From NCBI RefSeq assembly GCF_014926405.1, contig NZ_JACXXJ020000005.1:3723629-3787628 (forward strand): a stretch of 64,000 nucleotides of DNA, in the 5' to 3' direction. Below, one piece after another: positions 34,902 through 43,797 of this stretch. A program made the translations under genes and the position numbers. The notes beneath the pieces were generated by a model. It worked only from the letters and a program-made list of their open reading frames with translations. It was not told where the DNA came from and did not search any database. Each line of letters starts with the position of its first letter. The stretch's first letter is position 1. Source of the DNA: Agrobacterium vitis. Its GTDB lineage: Bacteria > Pseudomonadota > Alphaproteobacteria > Rhizobiales > Rhizobiaceae.

Positions 34902-35993
34902 ATGGCAGTGATGACGACAGACAGATGTGAGAGCGTGTTGAAAAGGACCATAACCATGTCTGTGGCTCTCACGCTTTCGGTGGCACCGGTCATCAGCGGA
35001 CAAGCGTGGGCCGGTCAGGCCTGCATGCGAGGGGTCAATCTTTCTGGAGCGGAATTCGGTGAGATTGGCGGCGCCCCGGACAGGGCCTATACCTATCCCA
35101 GTGCCAAGACCATTGGCTATTTTGCCGAGAAAGGCTTCAATTCTGTAAGGCTTCCCTTCAAGTGGGAACGCCTGCAACCCAAACTCAAGAGTGCTTTCGA
35201 CGCTGACGAGCTGAAACGACTGGATACAGCCGTTGCACAGCTGAAGGAGGCGCATCTGCGGGTGGTGCTCGATCCGCATAATTTCGCGGTCTATCATCAA
35301 AAACAGATTAATGGCCCGGACGTGCCTGTCGATGCCTTCGCGGATTTGTGGATGCGGCTGGCCGCTCACTATGCCAATGACCAGACCATCGTTTTCGGCT
35401 TGATGAATGAGCCGTATGACATGCCCGCCAGCCAGTGGCTTCCGGCAGCCAATGCTGCCATTGCCGCCATTCGTCAAGTTGGGGCGAAAAACCTTATTCT
35501 CGTGCCTGGCGTGTCCTGGACAGGCGCCCATAGCTGGCAAAGCGACGGCTATGGCGGCGCCAATGGCGAGGTGATGCTGGGGGTGAAGGACCCCGGCAAC
35601 AATTATGCCTATGAGGTCCACCAGTATTTCGACGCGGATTTTTCCGGCACCAAGGATGAATGCAGCCGGGCAGGCGACGCGGTGGCCGCCATAGAGACCT
35701 TCACGGATTGGCTGCGCAAGAATGACAAGCGTGGCTATCTCGGCGAATTCGGCGCGCCGGGCGGTGAGCCCTGCGTTAAGGGCATCAAGGACATGGTTGA
35801 AGTGGTGGAGAAGAACCCGGATCGCTGGGTCGGTTGGGCCTATTGGGTGGCCGGTGACTGGTGGCCGGAAACCGAAATGCTCAACATCCAGCCCGGCAAG
35901 TCCGGTGACAGGCCGCAACTGGCTGGTCTGACCCCTTATCTGCGCGATTTCTCTGCTGCGTCTGCGGATTGCCCATCCTTGCGGTCCCGGTAG
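34902..35993 (+). CDS. secreted GH5 family glycanase (endoglucanase-like)
   Basis: This 363-residue protein has an N-terminal signal peptide (hydrophobic core TMSVALTLSVAPVISG, cleavage after AWA) followed by a GH5 barrel. The acid/base glutamate is in VFGLMNEPYDMP and the nucleophile glutamate in RGYLGEFGAPGGEP; VLDPHNF is also typical. It should cut beta-1,4-glucan-like bonds in the periplasm or outside. It leads into a polysaccharide synthesis locus on the opposite strand and may trim that polymer. Its last 58 bp overlap the polymerase gene end to end. ATG at 34902 follows GAGGATAAGCAA. Confidence 0.88.
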   Translation: MAVMTTDRCESVLKRTITMSVALTLSVAPVISGQAWAGQACMRGVNLSGAEFGEIGGAPDRAYTYPSAKTIGYFAEKGFNSVRLPFKWERLQPKLKSAFDADELKRLDTAVAQLKEAHLRVVLDPHNFAVYHQKQINGPDVPVDAFADLWMRLAAHYANDQTIVFGLMNEPYDMPASQWLPAANAAIAAIRQVGAKNLILVPGVSWTGAHSWQSDGYGGANGEVMLGVKDPGNNYAYEVHQYFDADFSGTKDECSRAGDAVAAIETFTDWLRKNDKRGYLGEFGAPGGEPCVKGIKDMVEVVEKNPDRWVGWAYWVAGDWWPETEMLNIQPGKSGDRPQLAGLTPYLRDFSAASADCPSLRSR

Positions 35994-37246
35994 GCCAGAA
36001 TTTTACTCCAGTCCACCGCATCGGCAGTGCCGATCAGAAACCACATCAGGGCGGCGGTCTTGATCGAATAGAAGGAATTGCTGATCAACATCAGCAAGAG
36101 AAGATAGATCACAATCATGCCCCGGAAGGCCCAGGCTTTGGGGTCTTTCATCGGTGAGAGCACGAAAGCTGCCCAGAGCCCGACAAAGCCGAACAGGCCG
36201 AAATTGGTCAGCGTGTAGGAAATACCGGAATCGGCGGTAAAGGCATCGGTGGTCTTTGCGCCGAGCACCACCTGGAAATCCAGGCTGTTGAGAATGCCTG
36301 CCGTCACTTTCAACCGGCCTGACAGATCATTGGCACCGCCTTCGGCCCCGACGATCAACCCATAGGCGGCAATCACCGCCAGCAGCAGGAACGGGGCGAC
36401 CAGCCAGACAGTTTTCGGAATGAACCTGTACAGCGGCCAAAGCAGGGTGATGGCAACGCAGGTGAAGAAGCCGAAGCGTGCATCGGCCAGAACAATGCTG
36501 GTCATGGCCAGTGCCATGACAATGAACCGCCACGGCATGGCGGGTCGAAACAGCGCCCAGGCATAGAGGATGACACCAAAATTGCCGGCCGAGACCGGTT
36601 CCAGAAATACCGAGGACACCCGATGCTGGCCAAGAAAGGGTAGGAGGGTGCGCGGCTCCGGTCGCAGCCCGGAAATGAACAGGCCCCGTGTCTGGCCGAA
36701 GCTTTCCTGAAGCGTCACGGTGCCGCGGGCGATGTAATAGCCGAGCACATTGAAATAATCGAGATAGCTTTCAAGCGCCAGATATTCGTAAAGCGCCACG
36801 GTGAGCACGATCAGGCCACAGGCGATCACTAGCCGGTCCGCCAGCCCGGCATGAGCAACCCTGCGGCCCATGAAATAGAACCCGACCGGGATGAAGATGT
36901 CACGCAGTGCTTTCAGGTCCAGCGCGCCGCGCAAGGCAAAGATCATCAGCATGTAGCTGACAAACAGCAGCAGGGTGAGGTAGAGGCCAGGCCGCCGGTC
37001 AACCGCCAATAGGAAGGCAGCGCCCAGCATGGTCATTTCCCCCAGCATGACATGGGTGTCACTGACAGGCATGATCCGGGTGTTGACGAAGCAGAGAAAC
37101 AGATTGAGCACCAGCCCGCCGATGACAGCGAAGGAGGCAATCGCCGAGATCAGCCATTCGGGAAGAAACGCCTGATGTTGCGTCTCATCCTCCGTTAGGG
37201 ACCGGTCGCCGGTGCCGGTCGGCCCGGTTTGTGCCGTCACCGTCAT
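35936..37246 (-). CDS. Wzy/O-antigen ligase-like polysaccharide polymerase
   Basis: This 436-residue integral membrane protein has about ten to twelve hydrophobic segments. A periplasmic loop at about residues 170-215 contains TVTLQESFGQTRGLFISGLR. The layout and its place behind a GumC-like gene indicate a Wzy-type polymerase joining lipid-linked repeat units. Its ATG overlaps the stop of the GumC-like gene by 4 bp. Sequence motifs in this group are weak, so the polymerase call rests on topology and context. Confidence 0.75.
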   Translation of the reverse strand: MTVTAQTGPTGTGDRSLTEDETQHQAFLPEWLISAIASFAVIGGLVLNLFLCFVNTRIMPVSDTHVMLGEMTMLGAAFLLAVDRRPGLYLTLLLFVSYMLMIFALRGALDLKALRDIFIPVGFYFMGRRVAHAGLADRLVIACGLIVLTVALYEYLALESYLDYFNVLGYYIARGTVTLQESFGQTRGLFISGLRPEPRTLLPFLGQHRVSSVFLEPVSAGNFGVILYAWALFRPAMPWRFIVMALAMTSIVLADARFGFFTCVAITLLWPLYRFIPKTVWLVAPFLLLAVIAAYGLIVGAEGGANDLSGRLKVTAGILNSLDFQVVLGAKTTDAFTADSGISYTLTNFGLFGFVGLWAAFVLSPMKDPKAWAFRGMIVIYLLLLMLISNSFYSIKTAALMWFLIGTADAVDWSKILAYRDRKDGQSADAAEKSRR

Positions 37247-39456
37247 CCCGCGGTCTCGAGCACGATACGACCCACGACCCGTTCTGCGTCTTCGCCCAGC
37301 CGCGTCAGCAGTTCATCCAGGGCGGCGGCCTCGTCTTGCGCCGTGGTTAAAACCAGAATGACATCGGCCTCGGCGGCAAGGGCAGTAAGATGCTGCTCGC
37401 CACCAACACCGCTGGCGTTGGTTCCTGTGCTGTTGGCATTGACCCCGGCGCCGCAGGCATTGATCAAGGTGAAATCGGTTTCCGCCTGAAGGCTTTGCTC
37501 GACAAATCGCGAATAGGTAGGGCGGACGGAGGCGGCTGATGCTCCCGCTGCTGGCCGGGCTGGCTGGTTATGGGGCAGGGCAATACGCTCGTAGCGCAGG
37601 ATATGCGAAAGAGGTGCGTCTTCAAGATCGGGCTGCTGCAATGCCTGGGCAAGGCTTGGTCGGGCATTGGTTTTTCTCTGTGAGCGGATCGCCACGCGAT
37701 GGTCGCGTATGGCACCATTGGCCAGCAGCACGCCGCGATCCCGATCAACCAGCTTCTGCGCCACATCGCCAATAAAGGCGCTGGCCATCGGCCTGCCGGC
37801 TGCGACGAAGAGAACGGTCAGATCAGCATAGCCTTCCCCGCATTCGATCAGAAAACCGGCTGTGTTGGCAACCGCATGGGACCACGCACCGCCCGCAGCC
37901 GGTTGTTGTGTGTTTGCCGGGTTGGATGCTGGAACAAGAGGCGAGACCAGCCGACGGCCAAAGGCGGCGATAAAGCTGAACGGATTGCGGGACTTCTGTT
38001 TTTCAGGTTCCGTAGCGTCGGCAATCAGAGCGATATGTCTTGCTGACGCAATGGGCGGTGCTGGGGGTGGTTCGCCTTTGCCAGGAGGCGATGAGGTCGC
38101 CGTGGCAGGCGCGGCGATGCCTGCTTGCGGCGCGACATCCTTGCGCGACAGGAGTTCCAGCACCACCGCCAGCGTGCTGCCGAAGGCCAGACCAAACAGG
38201 ATGGCGGCGGCAAGGATCATCACTTTGAGGGTCGTGACCGATTTCGCTGTCGCCACTGCCTCGGTGATAACGCGGGAATTGTTGATGGAGATCGTCTGTT
38301 CCTGGCTCAGCTCCTCGGCGCGGTTGAGGAAGGCCTTGTAAATGGTGCGGATGGCTTCAGCTTCGCTTTCCAGTTGGCGCAGGGTGATCTGGCGCGCGCC
38401 GCTGTCGAAACTGGTTTTTGTCAGGCTTTGCAGCTGGGTTTCCAGCGCCTTGCGGTTGGCAACCGCCCGGTCATAGCTGAGCTTCATCGACTGGCGTACG
38501 CGGTCCAACTCCTGCTGGATCGCCTGGCGCATGCTGGCCACCTGCGAATTGATCGCCTTCAACTGCGGGTGATTGCCGCCGAGATTGGCAGAGGCTTCGG
38601 CCTGGCGGTCCTGTAGCTGGACATAGCGGTCGCGCAGCAGCCCGACAGTGGTGGACTGCACCGCTTCTGGAATATTGCCGTTTTCAACGGCGGCAACGGT
38701 GAGATTGCGGGTCTGTTGGTAAATGGCCTGCTGCTGTTCTTCCGCGCCGCGCGCCGCGATCAACTGCTGGTTCAGTCCGGCCAATTGCTGGTCGATCACC
38801 AGCCCGGTGACGCCGGTGCTGGCCAGACCGTTGGCTGAGCGGAATTCCTCGACCGCCCTTTCGGCCTTCAGCACCCGGTCGCGCAATTCACTGGCCTGCG
38901 CCTGAAAGGCGGCGCTGGCCCGGCGCGCGGCATCGGAGCGGGCTTCGTCCACCTGTTTCAGGTAGACGGTGGCAATCATATTGGCAATGTCGGCTGCCGT
39001 TTTGGCGATGCGGTGCTCGACGGTGATCGACATGATGAAAGACTGGCCTTCGCGCTCGACTTTCACATGCCGGACCAGCCCGCCGATGGTGGCAGCCATG
39101 ACCTCAGCGGGGGATACGGCGCTGCTTGGCTTTCCCGCATAGAGATAGGGGTCCTTCGTCAGGTCGAGCCGGTTGACCACTTCTCCCAGCACGGCGCTGG
39201 ACAGGACGACATAGATCTGGCTGTCGAGGCTGGCCGGGTCGCTTTGTACGGCGGCTGTCGGCTGTCGGCTGTCGCTGCTGGTGGCAGACAGGCCGCGTGG
39301 ATCGAGCAGGATCTGGGTGGAAGACACATAGACAGGCTTCAGGCTGAGCGCATAGAGAAGCGCCAGACCGGCAAACAGCGCGGCAAAAAACGCCAGGTAA
39401 TACCAGCGCCGTCGCAAGATCCCGGGGATTTGAAAAATGTCGATGTCCATTTTCAT
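37243..39456 (-). CDS. GumC/Wzc-like polysaccharide co-polymerase with degenerate kinase domain
   Basis: This 737-residue protein has a Wzz domain with an N-terminal membrane helix (about 15-35), a long periplasmic coiled-coil part (about 160-370) and a second helix near residue 415. The C-terminal cytoplasmic region (about 500-735) lies where a BY-tyrosine kinase would be. However, its first strand reads VLFVAAGRPMASAFIGDVA, with no GK(S/T) P-loop, and no clear Walker B follows. It therefore probably controls chain length and export without ATP-dependent autophosphorylation. It is the first gene of a two-gene operon with the polymerase, divergent from the glycosyltransferases. Confidence 0.85.
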   Translation of the reverse strand: MKMDIDIFQIPGILRRRWYYLAFFAALFAGLALLYALSLKPVYVSSTQILLDPRGLSATSSDSRQPTAAVQSDPASLDSQIYVVLSSAVLGEVVNRLDLTKDPYLYAGKPSSAVSPAEVMAATIGGLVRHVKVEREGQSFIMSITVEHRIAKTAADIANMIATVYLKQVDEARSDAARRASAAFQAQASELRDRVLKAERAVEEFRSANGLASTGVTGLVIDQQLAGLNQQLIAARGAEEQQQAIYQQTRNLTVAAVENGNIPEAVQSTTVGLLRDRYVQLQDRQAEASANLGGNHPQLKAINSQVASMRQAIQQELDRVRQSMKLSYDRAVANRKALETQLQSLTKTSFDSGARQITLRQLESEAEAIRTIYKAFLNRAEELSQEQTISINNSRVITEAVATAKSVTTLKVMILAAAILFGLAFGSTLAVVLELLSRKDVAPQAGIAAPATATSSPPGKGEPPPAPPIASARHIALIADATEPEKQKSRNPFSFIAAFGRRLVSPLVPASNPANTQQPAAGGAWSHAVANTAGFLIECGEGYADLTVLFVAAGRPMASAFIGDVAQKLVDRDRGVLLANGAIRDHRVAIRSQRKTNARPSLAQALQQPDLEDAPLSHILRYERIALPHNQPARPAAGASAASVRPTYSRFVEQSLQAETDFTLINACGAGVNANSTGTNASGVGGEQHLTALAAEADVILVLTTAQDEAAALDELLTRLGEDAERVVGRIVLETAG

Positions 39457-39723
39457 GTCCAGGACCGGAAAACTCCAGCCGGTTGTCCTTCTGAGGGCAT
39501 TGTCATACCGTTGCTCCGAGGCGGAAAGTCCGCTGGCGAACCGCTAAAATGGCAGGCCATGGTTAATGATACCTAACAATTTGGCCTGTTAATCACGATT
39601 CTTTACCGCGTTTGTGCAAGGATAGGACATTTATGCACAAGTTGCTTTACCAATGTTTCAAGGCATTCTAACCAAACGATCAGGAAATTGAGGTTCTTTC
39701 CGTTTAAACCCGGGGGTATTGGC

Positions 39724-40917
39724 ATGATCATCGGCGCAAGGCGAGCGGTAAGGGAGGATAAATCCTCATCCGCACCTTTGATCGTCCAGGTGGTGCGGCA
39801 ATATCCGCCGGGCCGGGGTGGATTGGAAGATGTGGTCTCCAGCCTGAGCCGGGAACTGTTGCAACGCGGGTTCCGGGTGCGGGTCGTGACACTTGACCGT
39901 CTGTTTTCCGATCCCGGCAAAACCCTGCCAGCCCGCGAAGTGATTGATGGCGTCGAAGTGGTGCGCGTGCCTTATCGCGGCAGCAGCCGTTATCCGCTGG
40001 CATTTTCTGCCTTTCGCCATATCCGCGATGCCGATCTTGTCCATGTCCATGGGGTGGATTTCTTTTTCGACGCTCTGGCGATCGGCCGCTTCCTGCATGG
40101 CGCTCCCATGGTAGCGACCACCCATGGCGGTTTTTTCCACACCCGTAAGTTTGCCACGATCAAGCAGATGTGGTTCAGCAGCCTGACCCGGTTGTCGGCG
40201 AGCGCTTATCGGTCGGTGGTCTGCTGTAGCGCCTCGGATCTGGCCTTGTTTAGGGTCATTCAGCCCAGGCACTCGGTGTTGATTGAAAATGGCGTCGACA
40301 CCAGCAAGTTTTCCGGACTGGCCTCGCGCCAGCCGGTGAAACGGATCGTGACGATTGGCCGGTTTTCGGTCAACAAGCGGCTTGATCATTTGTTGCAGGC
40401 CATGGCCGTGCTGGTGAAGCGCGATCCGCAGTGGCGGCTCGATATTGCCGGTTCGCCATCGGATCTGTCCGCCCAGGATGTAAGCGCGCTCATCGACGCC
40501 AATGGTCTTACCGATCATGTCGGCCTGCATCTGCAACCCGATAACCGCCTTCTGGGCCAGTTGATGTCCAAGGCATCGATCTTTGCCTCGGCATCCGATT
40601 ATGAAGGTTTCGGCCTGGTGGCCGTGGAGGCGATGAGCGCCGGTCTGGTGCCTGTCCTGCATGAAAACGATGCCTACCAGGCGCTGGCAGCCCAGCATTC
40701 CGGCATTGAGCTTGCCGATTTTGCCGATGCCGCCCGCGCAGCGACGTCGATTGAAACGGCGTTCGCCCGGCTGGAAGATGAGGGTGCCGATCTGCGTCAC
40801 GCGCTTGCCGCTGATGTCAACCGCTATTCCTGGGAAGGCGTGGCGGAGCGCTACATTGCCCTTTACCGGCATGCCCTGCCTGCCATTCACCGTTGTGGGC
40901 ACGAGGCTGCGGCATGA
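39724..40917 (+). CDS. GT4 family glycosyltransferase
   Basis: This 397-residue GT-B fold enzyme has an N-terminal acceptor domain with GGLEDVVSSLSRELLQRG and the donor domain with KRIVTIGRFSVNKRLDHLLQ and the EX7E motif in SASDYEGFGLVAVEAMSAG. It transfers a sugar from a nucleotide donor to the lipid-linked repeat unit on the cytoplasmic face. Start is ATG 39724; an upstream TTG was rejected. It shares a 267-bp AT-rich divergent region with the GumC-like gene. Sugar specificity is unknown. Confidence 0.9.
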   Translation: MIIGARRAVREDKSSSAPLIVQVVRQYPPGRGGLEDVVSSLSRELLQRGFRVRVVTLDRLFSDPGKTLPAREVIDGVEVVRVPYRGSSRYPLAFSAFRHIRDADLVHVHGVDFFFDALAIGRFLHGAPMVATTHGGFFHTRKFATIKQMWFSSLTRLSASAYRSVVCCSASDLALFRVIQPRHSVLIENGVDTSKFSGLASRQPVKRIVTIGRFSVNKRLDHLLQAMAVLVKRDPQWRLDIAGSPSDLSAQDVSALIDANGLTDHVGLHLQPDNRLLGQLMSKASIFASASDYEGFGLVAVEAMSAGLVPVLHENDAYQALAAQHSGIELADFADAARAATSIETAFARLEDEGADLRHALAADVNRYSWEGVAERYIALYRHALPAIHRCGHEAAA

Positions 40918-42065
40918 GCAATGCCCAGGTGATGACTGATGTTAAGACGCGCCGTCATGTTCTTGTTGTGACCGGGCAGCATTTCGCCGATGCGCCGCGC
41001 AAGGTCGATCTGCATTTCATGGCACACAGTCTGCTGTCGCGGGGCGACAGGGTGGATTTCCTGGTCTGGCGGCTCAGCCCGATCAGCCGGCTGCTGAAGG
41101 ATGGGCGTTATGCCTTTGCCCGCACGCATCGCCTCAACCAATGGGAGGGTTTGAGCGAGGGACTGCGGCAATTCATCTGGTTTCAGCTGCTCCATCCCAT
41201 GAACCTGAAATTTTCCTGGCTCAATCGCCTGGCCGATCCGCTGTTTTCGCGCGTCAGTGCGTTTTTGCCCAAAGCGGTCCGCGATGGGCTGTCTTCCTAT
41301 ACCCATATCCTGGTGGAAAGCGGTCCTTCGCCGCTGCTGGCCCCGGTGCTTCGCCAGCATGCGCCGAAGGCCCGGATCATCTACCATGCTGCCGACCGGC
41401 TTTCGACCATTGGCGTGCCGCCTGCCGTTTACCGGACGCTTGAAAAGACCATCGGCCTTTACGATAGCGTCCATGTGCTGGCGCAGGCGCTGCTGGCGGA
41501 TTTTCCCAGCGATGCGCCGCTGCTTTACTTGCCGCATGGCATTGATAAGGCGGCTTTCGATGCGAGCGGTCAAAACCCCTATCAGAGCGGCGCTTACCAA
41601 GGCCGCAAGCATGCTGTCAGCGTTGGCGACATGCTGTTTGATGCCGATGCCATCGATGTCATGGCCGCCGCCAATCCGGACTGGACCTTTCATCTGTTCG
41701 GGGCCAAGGCATTGCCGCGCCGGGTGCTGCCCAATATCGTCGCCCATGGCGAACAGGCTTTCGAGCGGATCGTGCCGTTCATTAAATTCGCCGATCTCGG
41801 CATCGCGCCTTACCGGGATGGGGCAAGCGCGGATTATCTCAGCCAGTCGAGCCTGAAGATGATCCAGTATAGCTATTGCCGCTTGCCGATTGTCGCGCCG
41901 CATTTTGCTGCGATGGGGCGGGGCCACGTGATGGGCTATGACCCCGCCGATCCAGTCTCGATCCGCGCAGCGTTTTCAGCCGCAGGGGCGTTTGATCGTC
42001 AGACGATTGCAACGGATGGTGTTTTAAGCTGGGACGAGACAGTCGATGTCTTGTTTGCGGGGTGA
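40914..42065 (+). CDS. GumK-like glycosyltransferase
   Basis: This 383-residue protein has the N-terminal stretch VLVVTGQHFADAPRKVDLHF, which resembles xanthan glucuronosyltransferase GumK (GT70). Later it has the GT-B type donor region PYRDGASADYLSQSSLKMIQ. GumK adds glucuronate to a lipid-linked acceptor at the membrane. The start overlaps the preceding gene by 4 bp (ATGA), so both transferases are made together. The glucuronate assignment is tentative; general glycosyltransferase function is firmer. Confidence 0.78.
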   Translation: MSNAQVMTDVKTRRHVLVVTGQHFADAPRKVDLHFMAHSLLSRGDRVDFLVWRLSPISRLLKDGRYAFARTHRLNQWEGLSEGLRQFIWFQLLHPMNLKFSWLNRLADPLFSRVSAFLPKAVRDGLSSYTHILVESGPSPLLAPVLRQHAPKARIIYHAADRLSTIGVPPAVYRTLEKTIGLYDSVHVLAQALLADFPSDAPLLYLPHGIDKAAFDASGQNPYQSGAYQGRKHAVSVGDMLFDADAIDVMAAANPDWTFHLFGAKALPRRVLPNIVAHGEQAFERIVPFIKFADLGIAPYRDGASADYLSQSSLKMIQYSYCRLPIVAPHFAAMGRGHVMGYDPADPVSIRAAFSAAGAFDRQTIATDGVLSWDETVDVLFAG

Positions 42066-42119
42066 CGGAATGGATAGCAGCCTTGTGAATACGCAGAACA
42101 CCAGGGTTATGGTGAGGCA

Positions 42120-43640
42120 ATGAGCAATGGAATAGTCGCAAATTCCGCGTTCAATGCGGCGGCAGGGCTGACCCTGCTGGCGACGGGATTCATATGCTCG
42201 ATCTTCACGGCACGGGTTCTTGGCCCGGAAGCCAATGGGATTATCGCCTTTTCCGTCTGGCTTGCCTCCACGGCGGCACTGGTGGCCGAACTTGGCACCG
42301 GCGTGTTATTGCTGCGTCTGCTGCCGCAGCTGAAAGGGCAGGGTTACGGCGAAAGTGACCGCAAAGGGTTCGCCGCCTATCTACTTTGGCCGGTGGTTGG
42401 CTCGACATTGCTGTTGCTAGCCTTCTATTTCCTGTTTTTCTGGGTGGCTGAAAGCAGGCATTGGGCAGAAACCGCGCCTGAAGTGCTGGTGGTGACGGCG
42501 CTGTTGTTTGCCACGCAGGCCATCGGGATGTTTGCCAAGAATTACCTGATTGGCGAACAGCGGGTGGATATTTTCTTCCGCATGACCTTGACGGCCGGGC
42601 TGCTGCAATTGGTTGGCGTTGTGGCGGGTACCTTGCTGTTCGGTGTTCCGGGCGCGCTGTTCGGCTATGTTCTGGCCTATATTTCCCAGTTTCTCTTTGC
42701 TGCGTCCCTGTTGCGCCACAAGGTGAAAAGCTGTGGCATCGGGCTTCGTTATCTGCTTGGCTCCTCCTTCGTGCTCTCGCTGGAATTCATGGTGGATTCG
42801 ATCTTCCTGAACCGGATCGAGCTGTTTTTCCTGCAACGTTATCAGGGCATTGAGACGGTCGGCTATTATTCCGTGGCCTTCTCGCTGACCAATCTTGCTT
42901 TGCAGGTACCGATCCAGCTTTCCGGCAGTCTTGTGCCTTATTACGCCGAACATCTGCACCGCGCGCCGGGGGGACGGTTGCCTGTGGCGATGTTTGAAAG
43001 CGTGGTGCGCAGTCTCGCTTATTTCACGCTGCCGATGAGCCTGGGCCTGGCGGCGGTGTCGCATCGGCTGGTCACGCTGGTGTTTGGCGATGCCTTTGCC
43101 CCGAGCGCGCCGATGCTGACGCTGCTAGCGCTGTCTGTGCCGGTTGCCGTTGCCTGTCAGGTGGCGACACAATATCTGTTTGCCCTCGATAAAATCCGCC
43201 AAAGACTGTTTGTCGGGCTGGGCGGTGCGTTTATCATGCTGGTCGGGGATGTTTTGCTTGTGCCTTCCTACGGGGGAGAAGGTGCGGCTTTCGTGCGGAT
43301 CGTGGTGTTTACCGCCATGAGCCTGGCGATGCTGCGCTGGATGCGGTTCGAAGGGTCATTGGCGCCGCTGGGGCTTAGTCTTTTCAAGGTTACCGTGGCC
43401 GCTGGCTGTTGTGCGGCGGCGGCTTTGGCGGTGCAGGATGTGGTGCCGGGTATCGGTGGCCTTGTCCTTGCCATTGTCGGCGCCGTCAGCGTCTATTGCC
43501 TGGCGCTGCGGCTGTTGCGGGCCGTGCCGGAGGCGGATGTATCGGTCATGGCAGGGCTGATCGCCCGTTTGCCAAAACGGCTGGCGGGGCCTTTGAATGT
43601 GGTTTTGATGTTGCTGACCGCGACACCCAAACGGAGCTGA
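42120..43640 (+). CDS. Wzx-like polysaccharide flippase
   Basis: This 506-residue integral membrane protein of the MOP/PST exporter superfamily has about 12-14 hydrophobic helices. The N-terminal helix carries NSAFNAAAGLTLLATGFICS and the family-typical ARVLGPEANGIIAFS. It should move the finished lipid-linked repeat unit across the inner membrane for polymerisation. It follows the second transferase by 54 bp. With GumC-like and Wzy-like proteins it completes a Wzx/Wzy pathway; the priming transferase and outer-membrane porin are not in the window. Confidence 0.88.
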   Translation: MSNGIVANSAFNAAAGLTLLATGFICSIFTARVLGPEANGIIAFSVWLASTAALVAELGTGVLLLRLLPQLKGQGYGESDRKGFAAYLLWPVVGSTLLLLAFYFLFFWVAESRHWAETAPEVLVVTALLFATQAIGMFAKNYLIGEQRVDIFFRMTLTAGLLQLVGVVAGTLLFGVPGALFGYVLAYISQFLFAASLLRHKVKSCGIGLRYLLGSSFVLSLEFMVDSIFLNRIELFFLQRYQGIETVGYYSVAFSLTNLALQVPIQLSGSLVPYYAEHLHRAPGGRLPVAMFESVVRSLAYFTLPMSLGLAAVSHRLVTLVFGDAFAPSAPMLTLLALSVPVAVACQVATQYLFALDKIRQRLFVGLGGAFIMLVGDVLLVPSYGGEGAAFVRIVVFTAMSLAMLRWMRFEGSLAPLGLSLFKVTVAAGCCAAAALAVQDVVPGIGGLVLAIVGAVSVYCLALRLLRAVPEADVSVMAGLIARLPKRLAGPLNVVLMLLTATPKRS

Positions 43641-43797
43641 GGGGGCTACAGCCTCCCTTGTCCTTCCGGTTGGAACAAGGTCTGCTGGCGTCCTTTATAT
43701 ATGCTCAATAATTTTCACCTTAAATCCATGGAGATTTAAGGGATTATGCAGTAGCCGTCTTTGAGAGAGTGCCGTGGGGCAAGGAAAGGGCAGGTTG

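Noticed and set aside
43672..43696. Possible EcfG promoter before the tandem hydrolase
   Set aside because: GGAAC-N16 is followed by CTTT, not CGTT, so it misses the -10 consensus.
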